Source: Ceratotherium simum simum (lineage: Eukaryota > Chordata > Mammalia > Perissodactyla > Rhinocerotidae). From it: 64,000 bases of DNA. Below, in pieces: positions 1 through 8,365 of this stretch. Each line of letters begins with the position of its first letter. The stretch's first letter is position 1. The translations under genes were made by a program, and so were the position numbers. The notes below the pieces were generated by a model. The model made no database searches. It was not told the origin of the DNA and saw only the letters and a program-made list of their open reading frames with translations. The stretch spans positions 8,632,081 through 8,696,080 of the forward strand of contig NW_004454160.1 in the NCBI RefSeq assembly GCF_000283155.1. Direction: 5' to 3'.

Positions 1-440
1 AGCCGTTTCACTGTTTGGAAATACCATCTCCCAGCACGTCATTAAGCTAACTGAACAGGCCAACTTTTCTGAGGATGGAGGTGGGGGCTGAGGGAAGTGG
101 GAGGTAATAACTTTGCATTTTCCCATTGTCATTCACATCCTGACCTAACGCTGCCCACTGCTCTTCTCTGGAATCACCAGATCCCCAGCCCCCACCAAGG
201 GCACAGATGATAAATGCTGTGCATGGAGAGGAATTATTTTTGCTAATGCTCTCCACCTCAGAAAATCTCAGCCCCTGACAGAGCCCTCCAGTTCATCTTT
301 CTACGTTTGTTGAGGCTTCCACCAACAGAGGCAACAAGAAAGCCATTTCCAACAAGTGCCTGCCTGTGTAGACAGCAATCATAAGTCATTCCTTCTGCTC
401 CTGGCTCCCACCCCTCCCATCCCCACACAGACATCCATCT
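1..440. other. Unique non-coding sequence
   Basis: I recognise no gene or repeat here. Short open frames on either strand have no recognisable product. The right part, with AT-rich and E-box-like elements, leads into the inverted repeat at 443-471. Confidence 0.5.
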
Positions 441-442
441 CC

Positions 443-471
443 ATAAATCTCCTGAGCAGGTGGAGATTTAT
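443..471. repeat. Perfect 10-bp inverted repeat with 9-nt spacer around an E-box
   Basis: ATAAATCTCC at 443-452 is exactly matched by its reverse complement GGAGATTTAT at 462-471. The spacer and first arm base contain the E-box CAGGTG (457-462). It could form a small hairpin or serve as a symmetrical protein-binding site; function is inferred only from symmetry. Confidence 0.6.
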
Positions 472-545
472 ACAGGAGAGGCGGCTACCTCTGTCTGTGT
501 GGCCCCTGATTATCTCTGACACATTCAAAAAGAGAACCATGAGGA

Positions 546-603
546 TATATTATATATTATATTATATTATATTATATTATATTATATTATATTACATTAT
601 ATT
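546..603. repeat. AT-rich pentanucleotide microsatellite (ATTAT)n
   Basis: About ten near-perfect copies of a 5-bp ATTAT/TATAT unit, with one T-to-C change near the right end. It is a simple repeat likely to vary in length. The reading frame across it, ending in repeated Tyr-Ile-Leu residues, is an artefact. Confidence 0.9.
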
Positions 604-1325
604 CCTCAATCAGAATATATGAATACTCAGGTTGGTGCTTCATGGTGCCATGTCTATCAGGGAGGCAGAGAATGGAGACAAGACTCTGCTAGTCTGGAGG
701 TGTGTTGGGAAAGGGAGAATGGGGGGGTCATTTTTCAGGCCTGATGGGCTGGCGAAACAGCTGTGTCGTTTAGTGCTATTGTGGGGCCCTTTGCAGACTT
801 CCTGCCTCAACTGAAAGGGACAGATACCTTCTAGAACACCTGACTTTACAGATGTGACAGGGTACATGGAGAGGCAGGAGATGTGAGTGCATTGGTACAA
901 GGAACCAGATATTGAAATATTAAGTCACGTCCATACTAGTTGGTAAATAGTATAAGTGACTGAGACCATGAGCCTCCATTTGATGTTGCCCGGAGGTGGC
1001 CACAACGGGGGGCAATGAGGTCTGGGAACAGTGAGGAGCAGATATGGGGGACTCCCAGCAGCTGCTGAGCAAACTGAGATTGTGGGGGTGTATACAGCCT
1101 TCACCTCTTCCTCCAGAGTGGCCTGGCATTGAAGGGACATTGGAACAGGTACAGTGCAGGCAGGGTTGGTGGCGGCATTGTCAGGGGGACCTAGGACAGG
1201 TGCCCAGATTGGGGCCGTGTGGGAAGCGTTGGCATTGGGTGCACACTCAGCCATGGTGTGACTTCTGCATGAAGCTCCTGACCCTGGGGACCTCCTGACT
1301 AGTAACTGAATAGGAAAGTCATTGG
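604..1325. other. Unique non-coding sequence
   Basis: No recognised repeat or gene. Several overlapping frames of 60-109 codons lie on both strands between 640 and 1300, but none resembles a known protein or has convincing splice signals at its ends. Confidence 0.5.
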
Positions 1326-1329
1326 AAGA

Positions 1330-1475
1330 GTTTGATGCGGTTCCTACATCTTATCACAGTCAGAGGGCCATTATTTAGCTGGCGACAGCTGCATCAAACA
1401 AAAGATCACACCAACCATTTTTAAAAATCAACGAGCGAGTGGGATATGATTGAAATGGTTTGATGAATGACTTGC
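1330..1475. promoter_or_regulatory. Candidate conserved non-coding element (possible enhancer)
   Basis: This short block is free of repeats and dense in sites: a GATA core (TTATCA), the E-box CAGCTG, a SOX/TCF-like AACAAAAGATC and TAAA/ATGATTGA elements. It stands out from the lower-complexity sequence on either side. Conservation is inferred from texture only; no alignment was possible. Confidence 0.3.
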
Positions 1476-2190
1476 AGTTTCACTTGGTGGGTAGTTTTAG
1501 TGAGAGAACAGCAGGGAATAGATTTAAATATTTTTATTTATATATTGACTTATGTGTTCATTTATATTACCATACTGGTTATTAAATATTTTAAATATTA
1601 CCCTTGCTCAGATACATACACTCCAAGTCCAGGAACAGTTTCAAGGTCAAAATAGCCAACACAAGCTCAGTGCCCAGTCCAGAAGTGAGGACCAGCAGGC
1701 AGGAGGCATGGCCGCAGAGAAAGGGGTGGAAGTGGGTGGTCACAGTCAGAGAAGGCTTCCTGGGAGAGAGAAATTTTGAGTCAGGCTGAGAAGGTCAGCA
1801 AGAACATTCTGGGGCAGGACATTGTGTGTGGGGGGCACGAGGGGGCAGGCACTTGGCACAGGACACCTCCTCCTCTCTCAGAGGGCAAAGCTTGGAACAT
1901 CGGGACCCTTTGGGCCTGCCAGTGACCACACCAGACACTTGACCTTCAACGGCCCTTTGAAATCTGGGAAAGAAAAGCCGCCTTTGAGTCCTTGAAAGTC
2001 TGGGAACAAACATAGTGTTTACCACCACCGTACAGCAGGAAATGGGAAGAGGGAGCTAGTGAGTCTTAACTAATAGTTTCTTTTGGCTTATTCCTGCTTT
2101 GATCCCGAGGCTGATGTTTCCGCAGTCTCTTACAAACCTCAATAAGTTCATTTGCCTGCCAGGCACCTACCCTTTCTCCTGTCCTGTCTT
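1476..2190. other. Non-coding stretch: AT-rich part, then possible L2 debris
   Basis: The segment 1500-1610 is AT-rich low-complexity sequence. About 1740-1840 reads like the minus-strand L2 segment seen elsewhere in the window (AGAAGGCTTCCTGGGAGAG and following), but it is short and degraded. The remainder is unrecognised. Confidence 0.4.
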
Positions 2191-2197
2191 GTCAAAG

Positions 2198-2429
2198 ACA
2201 AATGACTCCAGTGGCTCAGCTGATGCCTTCTGAGCATCGCCTCAAACCGTGGGCTGGTGGCGGACACTTGAAGGGAAGCCATGGTGTTGCCCGACCAGAG
2301 GAAACCAAGTCCAACGATCCTCCCGAGTCTGCCTTTTACCGCCAAGATGGCAAGATCACATTCAAAGCCAGGCTACCAATCACTGAATTCAAAGTGCTTA
2401 CGGACCTCCATGCGGTTTTTCCTAAAGTT
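2198..2429 (+). other. Exon-like segment with 3' and 5' splice-site look-alikes
   Basis: A pyrimidine-rich tract (about 2169-2190) ends in AAAG just before 2198, and a near-consensus donor GTAAGT begins at 2430. One frame is open through the whole interval; from an ATG at 2202 it would encode about 76 residues before the donor, including the run YRQDGKITFKARLP. I do not recognise the peptide. No partner exon, promoter or poly(A) signal could be tied to it, so it may be a chance arrangement or a non-coding RNA exon. Confidence 0.2.
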
Positions 2430-2795
2430 GTAAGTGAACAAGATAATGTGGGCTCAAGCCAGCATCCCGGCCAGCGAGGTGGTTGAGCAAGCAATTTACC
2501 ATGACAATTGTGGAATCTCAGTCTTGAAAGGGACGGGAAAGGTCACCTCCTCCAGCCACCCATCCGAAGCTCAAGTCTCTTTTGCACAAGCAATTGCTGC
2601 GATTACGCTTGAACTCCTCCAGCAACAGGGAGCTCATTATTCCAGAGGCAGCTCATTCCACCCTCAGATAGCCCTGACTGAGTCCAAAATCTGTTCCATC
2701 TAACTTCAGAGTTATGGTCCTAGGACTCTCAATTGAGTCAATAAGTTAAAAAAGAGAAAAACTAATTTATCTTCCACAAACTTCATTGTATATTT
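2430..2795. other. Unique non-coding sequence
   Basis: No recognised repeat. It continues the non-repetitive texture of the exon-like segment to the left. An 89-codon frame (2434-2703) spans the splice-donor look-alike and has no recognisable product. Confidence 0.4.
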
Positions 2796-2799
2796 GAAG

Positions 2800-3060
2800 A
2801 GAGTCTGTTGTCCCAGGAGTGTTCTCTTAAATCTGGCTAAACATCCATAACTTCTTCACTAATTCCTCACATAATGTAAGTCATATCTCTTTAAATATAT
2901 CATTCCCAGAATTGACAAAATACTCCAACTATGGCCAGGCCAGCACGAAGCAGAGCAGGACTATCACCTCCCATATTTCAAACATTATGCTTCTGATAAT
3001 CACATCGGCTTTTGTGTCAGCCACATTACTCTGTTAATCAGCCTTCTGAGACTTACAGAT
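2800..3060. repeat. CR1/L3-type LINE fragment
   Basis: The text around 2915-3040 (ACTCCAACTATGGCCAGGCC, AGGACTATCACCTCCCAT and GCTTTTGTGTCAGCCACATT) has the order of phrases I know from old L3/CR1 LINE copies. It is heavily diverged, as expected for one of the oldest mammalian repeats. Orientation was not resolved. Two more copies lie near 6640-7350 and 18640-18800. Confidence 0.6.
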
Positions 3061-3219
3061 GGGCCAATAGTAATACACTATAAGGTGTACTAGTTTATTA
3101 GAGCCAGGAAATAGCTTAATGGCCTGGGTAAGGATTGCATTGTATGTTATGGATAAGGATGACAGAGAAAAAAACCCCAGAAAGCTCTGCCAATTTAACT
3201 AGGGGATTGTGGCGCAGTA

Positions 3220-3600
3220 AACTGAGATTTTTTTAAAAATCATTTTAGATTATATTAATGAATTCATTAATTGATCATGTTTAAGAGAATGATTTTAGGA
3301 GTGTGCTGAATCTGTTCAAACCAAAATTAACAGGTTAACTTGTTTGCCATCAGGACAATCACCCAAATAATAAGCTATTAAATGCACATTAACATATAAT
3401 AATTGTGTAAAGAATAACTAAGCAATTAATTAACATTTAATGCAATTCATAGCAAATTAGATAGCAAGACTTGTTAAATGTCAATTAGCCATATTAGCTA
3501 CTGACACCTAAGTGATTCAACATGCTAATGCTAATTAATTTCTTATTTCTTACAAGCTTAATGACTTAACAGAAATGTATTTACATATGTAGAGATTCTT
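3220..3600. promoter_or_regulatory. Homeodomain-site-rich conserved-looking block (candidate enhancer)
   Basis: Very dense in TAAT/ATTA cores. It includes a perfect 18-bp palindrome at 3254-3271 (TAAT and ATTA flanking an EcoRI-like GAATTC), ATTAATTGATCA immediately to its right, AATTAATTAACATTTAATGC near 3425-3445, and a tandem ATGCTAATGCTAATTAATT at 3522-3540 resembling POU plus homeodomain sites. I recognise no repeat family in it. AT-rich blocks of this kind often mark deeply conserved developmental enhancers; that reading is an inference. Confidence 0.45.
3254..3271. repeat. Perfect 18-bp palindrome with paired TAAT cores
   Basis: ATTAATGAATTCATTAAT equals its own reverse complement. 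It places TAAT and ATTA six bases apart, a geometry compatible with cooperative binding of two homeodomain proteins, though wider than the 2-3 bp spacing typical of paired-class dimers. Confidence 0.75.
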
Positions 3601-4410
3601 AAAGTCACCAGACAGCCAGCAGTAAGAGTGGCCGTCGGCATAGTGGCTTGGGAAAAGAAATTAGGGGAAATCGGTTAGTGTTTTATTTGGAGCCTCTTCT
3701 CAGCGTCTTTTTTACTGTATTCCTCTTGGATAATTTTTTTAGAGAGAAAGAGTGTGCAAAGAGTTTATTGGAGGTGAGCCAGGGAGCACTGTGAGGGAAT
3801 GGAGCATGAGTCAGAGAAGGGACTGAGCCTGTAAAAAATGCTGTAATGGGCAGGTTTCTGCTGTGGACAGCCAACGCTCACTCTGCATGGGGACCCTCTG
3901 AGAGATTACGTGAAATAAGAGGTGGCATTATCTCCCTGACGGACAAGGGAGTTATTAACACCAACTCCCATCTTAGGAGATGGTCTTGTCCATTTGGTTC
4001 TGTCTGACTCGCTGCTTTTGTGCCATCTAAGTTCAACATGAATACACTTTGAGGGCATCCATTAATTCAGTCATTAAAATATTTAAAGCCCAAGCTGCTG
4101 GGAAGCCAAGAATGTGTCTGAGCTTCAGGAACACTCTGAACCAGGCCCCTCACGCCACCAGGATTCTTCATCCCTGCCCCACCTCCCTCCTCAACATGAG
4201 AGCACAAGTGGGTCACAGCAAGTAGGAGTGTCCACTTGGACTCTGTCCACAGAGATACAGAGACAAATCCTCCAGTTAATATAATTTGTAATTCTTGGCA
4301 TAAAAAAAATGCCTTCCAGAATAAGAAAACTTGTTAGCGAGTGGATCAGTTTGGACTCTAAAAATATTATATTCCATTGGCTTCATCATTCTTAATGCAC
4401 AAGTTGTATG
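3601..4410. other. Unique non-coding sequence
   Basis: No recognised gene or repeat. The 63-codon minus-strand frame at 3683-3874 has no recognisable product. Confidence 0.45.
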
Positions 4411-4414
4411 GGCC

Positions 4415-4595
4415 AGTTTCTTTACTTATGTATTAAATTCTCCTAACATCCCCTATGATGTAGGGGTTATTATTTCCCATTAACAGATATGGACACTGAA
4501 ACTCTGAAATTGAGTAAATTGCCTAAGGTTTTAACTCAACCTGTGAGTGGTAGAGCCTGTCTTCAAATCCAGATTTGACTGACCTCAAACCTATA
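4415..4595 (-). repeat. MIR SINE fragment
   Basis: The plus strand reads as the MIR complement: a hinge like TTATTATTTCCCATTAACAG, then a GAAACTCTGAAATTGAGTAA segment and a GAGTGGTAGAGCCTGTCTTC segment, in the expected order. Confidence 0.75.
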
Positions 4596-4699
4596 TTCCT
4601 TCACTCATTTGACACTACTGTGTAATGGGCACTGTGCTGTGCGCTAGAGATGTCTGATGAGACCAGACATACCCACAGGGAAGGTGCCAGAGAAGACAA

Positions 4700-4890
4700 G
4701 AGCATGGAACCAACAAACTTCAGGGCAAGTCTTGGCTCTGCTCTTTACAAACTGTGGTATTGGGCACATTTCTTAAGCTCTTCCTTATCTGTAAAGTAGA
4801 AGACTGGGCAGGGCTATTATGAGAACTAGATTAGATGTATATAAGTGCCTGACCCATGGCAATGAACCCAATAGGTGTTAGTTCTCTTCT
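4700..4890 (+). repeat. MIR SINE fragment
   Basis: MIR order is visible: TTGGCTCTGCTCTTTACAAA, a leader like TATTGGGCACATTTCTTAAG, TTATCTGTAAAGTAGA, then a degraded GGGCTATTATGAGAACTAGA. It faces the oppositely oriented MIR at 4415-4595. Confidence 0.75.
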
Positions 4891-4899
4891 CCACAACCA

Positions 4900-5460
4900 G
4901 TCTGACATTCAGAAATCACTGTACATAAACACCAGTAATTGTCTACATACATAACAGAAAGCTACACAATTACATCTGCAAATATTTGAAGACAAAAATT
5001 GTTTGCCTATTAAGACTTCTCTTCTACAGGATAAATATTACCTTTCCCTCCAATCATTCTTCATATGACATGCTTACCATGCTGAATGTCTTCTGCTGGA
5101 TAATTTCTAGTTGGTAGTTGTTTGCTTCAAAAGTGTCTTGGCTGGAACAGGACCAGAGTCTGGATGTAGTTGGACAGCACTGAGCACAGCTGGGCCATCA
5201 CAGCCCTGGTTCTGGGTTCCATAATCCTATCAGAGCAGCCTCAGCTACCAACACCTTCTGAGCAGCTACATCTAACTGGAGGCACACATGGAGTTTGTGA
5301 TCAACTCTAACCTTCTCCTCCACCTTACCCTCCCAGCCACTCCACACCAAGTCTTGCTCATTTAACCTACTAAACTGCCAGGTCTTGAGGAGAGGTTCAG
5401 TCTTGTTCAGTTCTGGCTACAGCTCAATGCCAGTGCACAGTGTTGGGGTTTTACGTAAAT
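4900..5460. other. Unique non-coding sequence
   Basis: No recognised repeat, gene or strong regulatory cluster. Confidence 0.4.
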
Positions 5461-5464
5461 GTGG

Positions 5465-5650
5465 AGTCAGTGTGGTGTAGAGGAAAGAGAGTCAACCATG
5501 GAACCAGATGGATCTGGGTTCAGATGTCAGCTTTGAAATCAACTAACAACAAAACCATTTAGTTAGGGCAACTTAGTTAACATCTTTGAGCTTTAACTTT
5601 GCCATCTATAAAATAAATATAGTAGGATTGTTGTTAAGAATTAAGTCATG
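5465..5650 (+). repeat. MIR SINE fragment
   Basis: The 5' tRNA-like part (AGTGTGGTGTAGAGGAAAGA), TCTGGGTTCAGATGTCAGCT, CTTTGAGCTTTAACTTTGCC and AGTAGGATTGTTGTTAAGAA follow MIR order. Confidence 0.75.
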
Positions 5651-5669
5651 GATGGAAAATGTCTCGTGT

Positions 5670-6195
5670 GTGTTACCTGGTCCACTGACCCCCAAAGACA
5701 TTAACTGCAGCCCTGCTCAGAATCAGCCTAACAGGTTCTCTTTAGCTTACAGGAAACCACAAAGAGAGGAAGGAGGAGATGGCTGAGACATGTAGTCGAA
5801 ACCAGTTAAAACCAGTTGAAGGCAACATGGCAGTCTGACTTGACCTGACATAGATCTTGCAGCTCATTGTAATACATTACCATGCTACATAACACACCCA
5901 CTGGTGCCATGACGGTTTACAACTGCCATGGAAATGGCAGGATATAACGAAATAAGGAAAGAAAAGAGGTGGCACCCTTATTCCTCCAAAAAGCCTGCCC
6001 AGTTCTCCAAATAACTATTACTGTTTCTCTCCTTCATTACTTTGACCTCTTACAACAGCTGTTTAATTGCTCCAAGAGCTGAGAAGCTGATATGTGAGCA
6101 TAGTTCCCACTTCTCCATTCTTTGGCCATTGAATAAAAGCTTGTGCTATTGAACGCTCAGCTTTGGTTTCATTCCACATCCACGACACTGAACAG
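5670..6195 (+). mobile_element. Putative solo LTR of an ERV1-like endogenous retrovirus
   Basis: The right half has LTR-like architecture: a palindrome-like CCATGGAAATGGC region, a promoter-proximal TTTGGCCATTG, the poly(A) signal AATAAA at about 6132-6137 within GAATAAAAGC, then a short GT/TC-rich tail. No internal retroviral sequence follows, so it would be a solo LTR. Both ends are uncertain, I could not identify a target duplication, and the exact family is not known to me. Confidence 0.4.
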
Positions 6196-6635
6196 AAAAG
6201 GACCCTCCAAGGAAGAAAGGGCCAATTGTGGGTTAGAGGCCCACTGGCCCTGGGCTCTTCTTCAGGTCCCCTCTGATTGTTGGTTCAAGTCCCACCTGGG
6301 GAAGCAAAATTGGTAACACCTATGGGCATTCAAGAAGTCTTTGTCTTTCTCTGTACCTTGCCTTAGGCTCTGGGATACAAAGATGAGGCTTGGTTCCTCA
6401 CCTGGAAGGGAAGTAGAGCTGATTTTAATAAAGTGTACTATATATAGTGATAGAAGTAAGCACAGGGAGCTTGGGCTTGACATAAAGCAGGTTCTCAGTA
6501 AGATTTGATTAATGAATAAATATGTCTGCCATCAAGCCAGATATCCCAAATCTTGTACTTATACAATTAATTTTGAAGAAATCTAAAAGCAAGGCTTAAC
6601 ATTTATTTGGTAAAATTCATCTAATTGGTTTTAAC
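6196..6635. other. Unclassified non-coding stretch
   Basis: Mostly unrecognised. About 6470-6530 (CAGTAAGATTTGATTAATGA and following) may be the worn end of a MIR or L2. The frame at 6262-6483 on the minus strand has no recognisable product. Confidence 0.35.
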
Positions 6636-6639
6636 CATT

Positions 6640-6731
6640 GTTCCAGCTTGTCAAAATATGTTTAGTGCCTTTATTCTATCATACAATATGTTATCTGTTG
6701 TGTGCAGCTTTGTGTCACCTAAAGGTCTAGT
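6640..6731. repeat. CR1/L3 LINE fragment, left part (split by an LTR)
   Basis: CCATTGTTCCAGCTTGTCAA, a long diverged middle, and CAGCTTTGTGTCACCT match the order of CR1/L3 phrases. The element resumes after the solo LTR at 7260, showing that it was interrupted by that insertion. Confidence 0.6.
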
Positions 6732-6735
6732 GTCT

Positions 6736-7255
6736 TGTTTAGATCAGAATTGGCCACCTCAAAATATGTCTCTTTATCTTGATTACTTTCTATGAGGGAC
6801 ATTTGACTTTCCCCTAAACTGCCTAAAAGTGATAGTCTGGAAGGGTCCTTGCTAAGCCCATTCTTATCAAAGTTCTGTTTAAGGGAAATCTCCATTTGTA
6901 AAGGTATCTCCTTCTCTGTACCAGGAAGGAGGGGGAATGACCTTATCTCTAGAAATTCTTATCAATGCAGAAGGTGAGGACTTAAATCTGCATACTCTTG
7001 ATAACTGTGCTTTCTGGTAATCTCCCATAGCTGACTCCCCCACCCCCAACATCCTCCTTTGTCTACCTGAACATGCTATTTAAGGCAAAAACCTCTGCCA
7101 TTTGTGAAGAAACTCAGTTTCCCTGGTTTCTCCCGTGTATACATGTTATTAAACTTTGTTTGATTTTCTCTTGCTATTCAATCTTATGTGAATTTAATTT
7201 GTAGCCCAGCCAGGAAAGACCCAGAGTGGGTAGAGGATAGTATTCCTCCCCTTCA
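6736..7255 (+). mobile_element. ERV1-like solo LTR with 4-bp target duplication
   Basis: The element begins TG (6736) and ends CA (7255). It is flanked by GTCT on both sides (6732-6735 and 7256-7259); a 4-bp duplication is usual for gammaretrovirus-like (ERV1) insertions. Inside it are a TATA-like CTATTTAAGGC near 7076-7086 and an ATTAAA poly(A) signal near 7149, followed by a U5-like tail. No gag, pol or env sequence is present, so homologous recombination between two LTRs presumably removed the body. The family name is not certain. Confidence 0.65.
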
Positions 7256-7259
7256 GTCT

Positions 7260-7350
7260 CATCCAATTTATTGACAAACATATTGACCAGGATGGCACAG
7301 GATAGAGACCTGTGGCAGCCCACTAGAGACTTCTCTCCAGGATATTCCTT
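7260..7350. repeat. CR1/L3 LINE fragment, right part
   Basis: CTCATCCAATTTATTGACAA, GGCACAGGATAGAGACCTGT and CCACTAGAGACTTCTCTCCA continue the CR1/L3 copy that begins at about 6640. A few tens of bases of the consensus seem lost at the insertion point. Confidence 0.65.
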
Positions 7351-7675
7351 TGTGCCTAGGATACCTGGGCATTGAAAAAGCTACTGGAGTAAAACTCTTC
7401 AGATTCTGCCAGAAGTTCCTTCAGGGGCCCCAGCCTGGGGGAGGGGTCAAGCAGCCACAACTTATTCTAAGCAATGACAGCTCTCAATCAGCATATTGGT
7501 TAAACCATGAGTCAAAGGGGCTGGACATGCAGCCTCCCATTGTCATCCACTTGCTGAGCACTTTACATTCTCCTTCTTTCCCTGATCCACCTGCCACACT
7601 GCGCTAGAGGGATCCATAATTTAACTGACTATGTTCACTCACAGAAGGTTTACAGCCCTTCTGGGGTGGGTTGCC
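7351..7675. other. Unique non-coding sequence
   Basis: No recognised repeat. The 85-codon plus-strand frame from 7350 starts inside the CR1/L3 edge and has no recognisable product. Confidence 0.35.
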
Positions 7676-7679
7676 TGAA

Positions 7680-8169
7680 CCATGAACTCCAAGCTCCTTA
7701 ACACAGTACAAAAGGCCCTCCATGGTTTAGTTCCTGCATATTTCTCAATAGTATTTCCTGCCACTCCATTTTGCATAATTTAAGCTCTAGAAATCCTTAA
7801 TTGGTCATGCTTACTCACATACATCTCAACATTCTACTGTCATCCTTCTGCTCATGCCATTCCTCCTGCACAGGATACCTTCTCCTCTGCCTGTCCCCTT
7901 CACCTTCTCTATTCTACTCAGTCTTCCAGACCAGGGTCAACTCCTTTGCCCACAGCCTGCATCTGGGACTAAGTTAGATGGCCCCTCTGGGATCTCCTAG
8001 ACGCCTGTGAGTAACCTATTCTTGATGCACTTAGTACACTGATGCTAATCATTCACTTACTAGACTTGAAACACATTACACGGAAGGACCATGTTTCAGT
8101 TATCTGAGAATTTCCAGCTACCATCTTCAGACTTGGTACATGGTCAATGTGCAATAAATGATTGTTGAA

Positions 8170-8170
<1 letters not shown>
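7680..8170 (+). repeat. L2 LINE 3' region
   Basis: AAGGCCCTCCATGGTTTAGT, TTTCCTGCCACTCCATTTTG, the CTCCTGCACAGGATACCTTC segment, GACTTGAAACACATT, and a terminal CAATAAATGATTGTTGAAAT follow the L2 3' end in order. The tail runs directly into the TG microsatellite. Confidence 0.85.

Positions 8171-8200
<30 letters not shown>
8171..8200. repeat. (TG)15 dinucleotide microsatellite
   Basis: Fifteen uninterrupted TG units directly after the L2 tail. Likely polymorphic, and a possible Z-DNA-forming tract. Confidence 0.95.
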
Positions 8201-8203
<3 letters not shown>

Positions 8204-8264
8204 ACTCTCAGATCATTTCTACTAAGTTCTAATGATTTCCCTGAGAGTTAGAAAAGAGAGAATT

Positions 8265-8365
8265 TTTAGGTAGAAGCTGAGGTCTAGAGAGGTTGAGTGA
8301 CTTGCCCAAGCTGCCTCAGCTGGGATTAGAGTGTAACTTTACCATCTAGCTCATAATTTCCACCA
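8265..8365 (-). repeat. MIR SINE fragment
   Basis: AGAAGCTGAGGTCTAGAGAG, GGTTGAGTGACTTGCCCAAG and a GGGATTAGAG segment match the MIR complement. Confidence 0.7.

Noticed and set aside
8171..8200. Possible regulatory Z-DNA element
   Set aside because: A (TG)15 tract can form Z-DNA, but it sits at an L2 tail and nothing in the context suggests function; kept only as a microsatellite.
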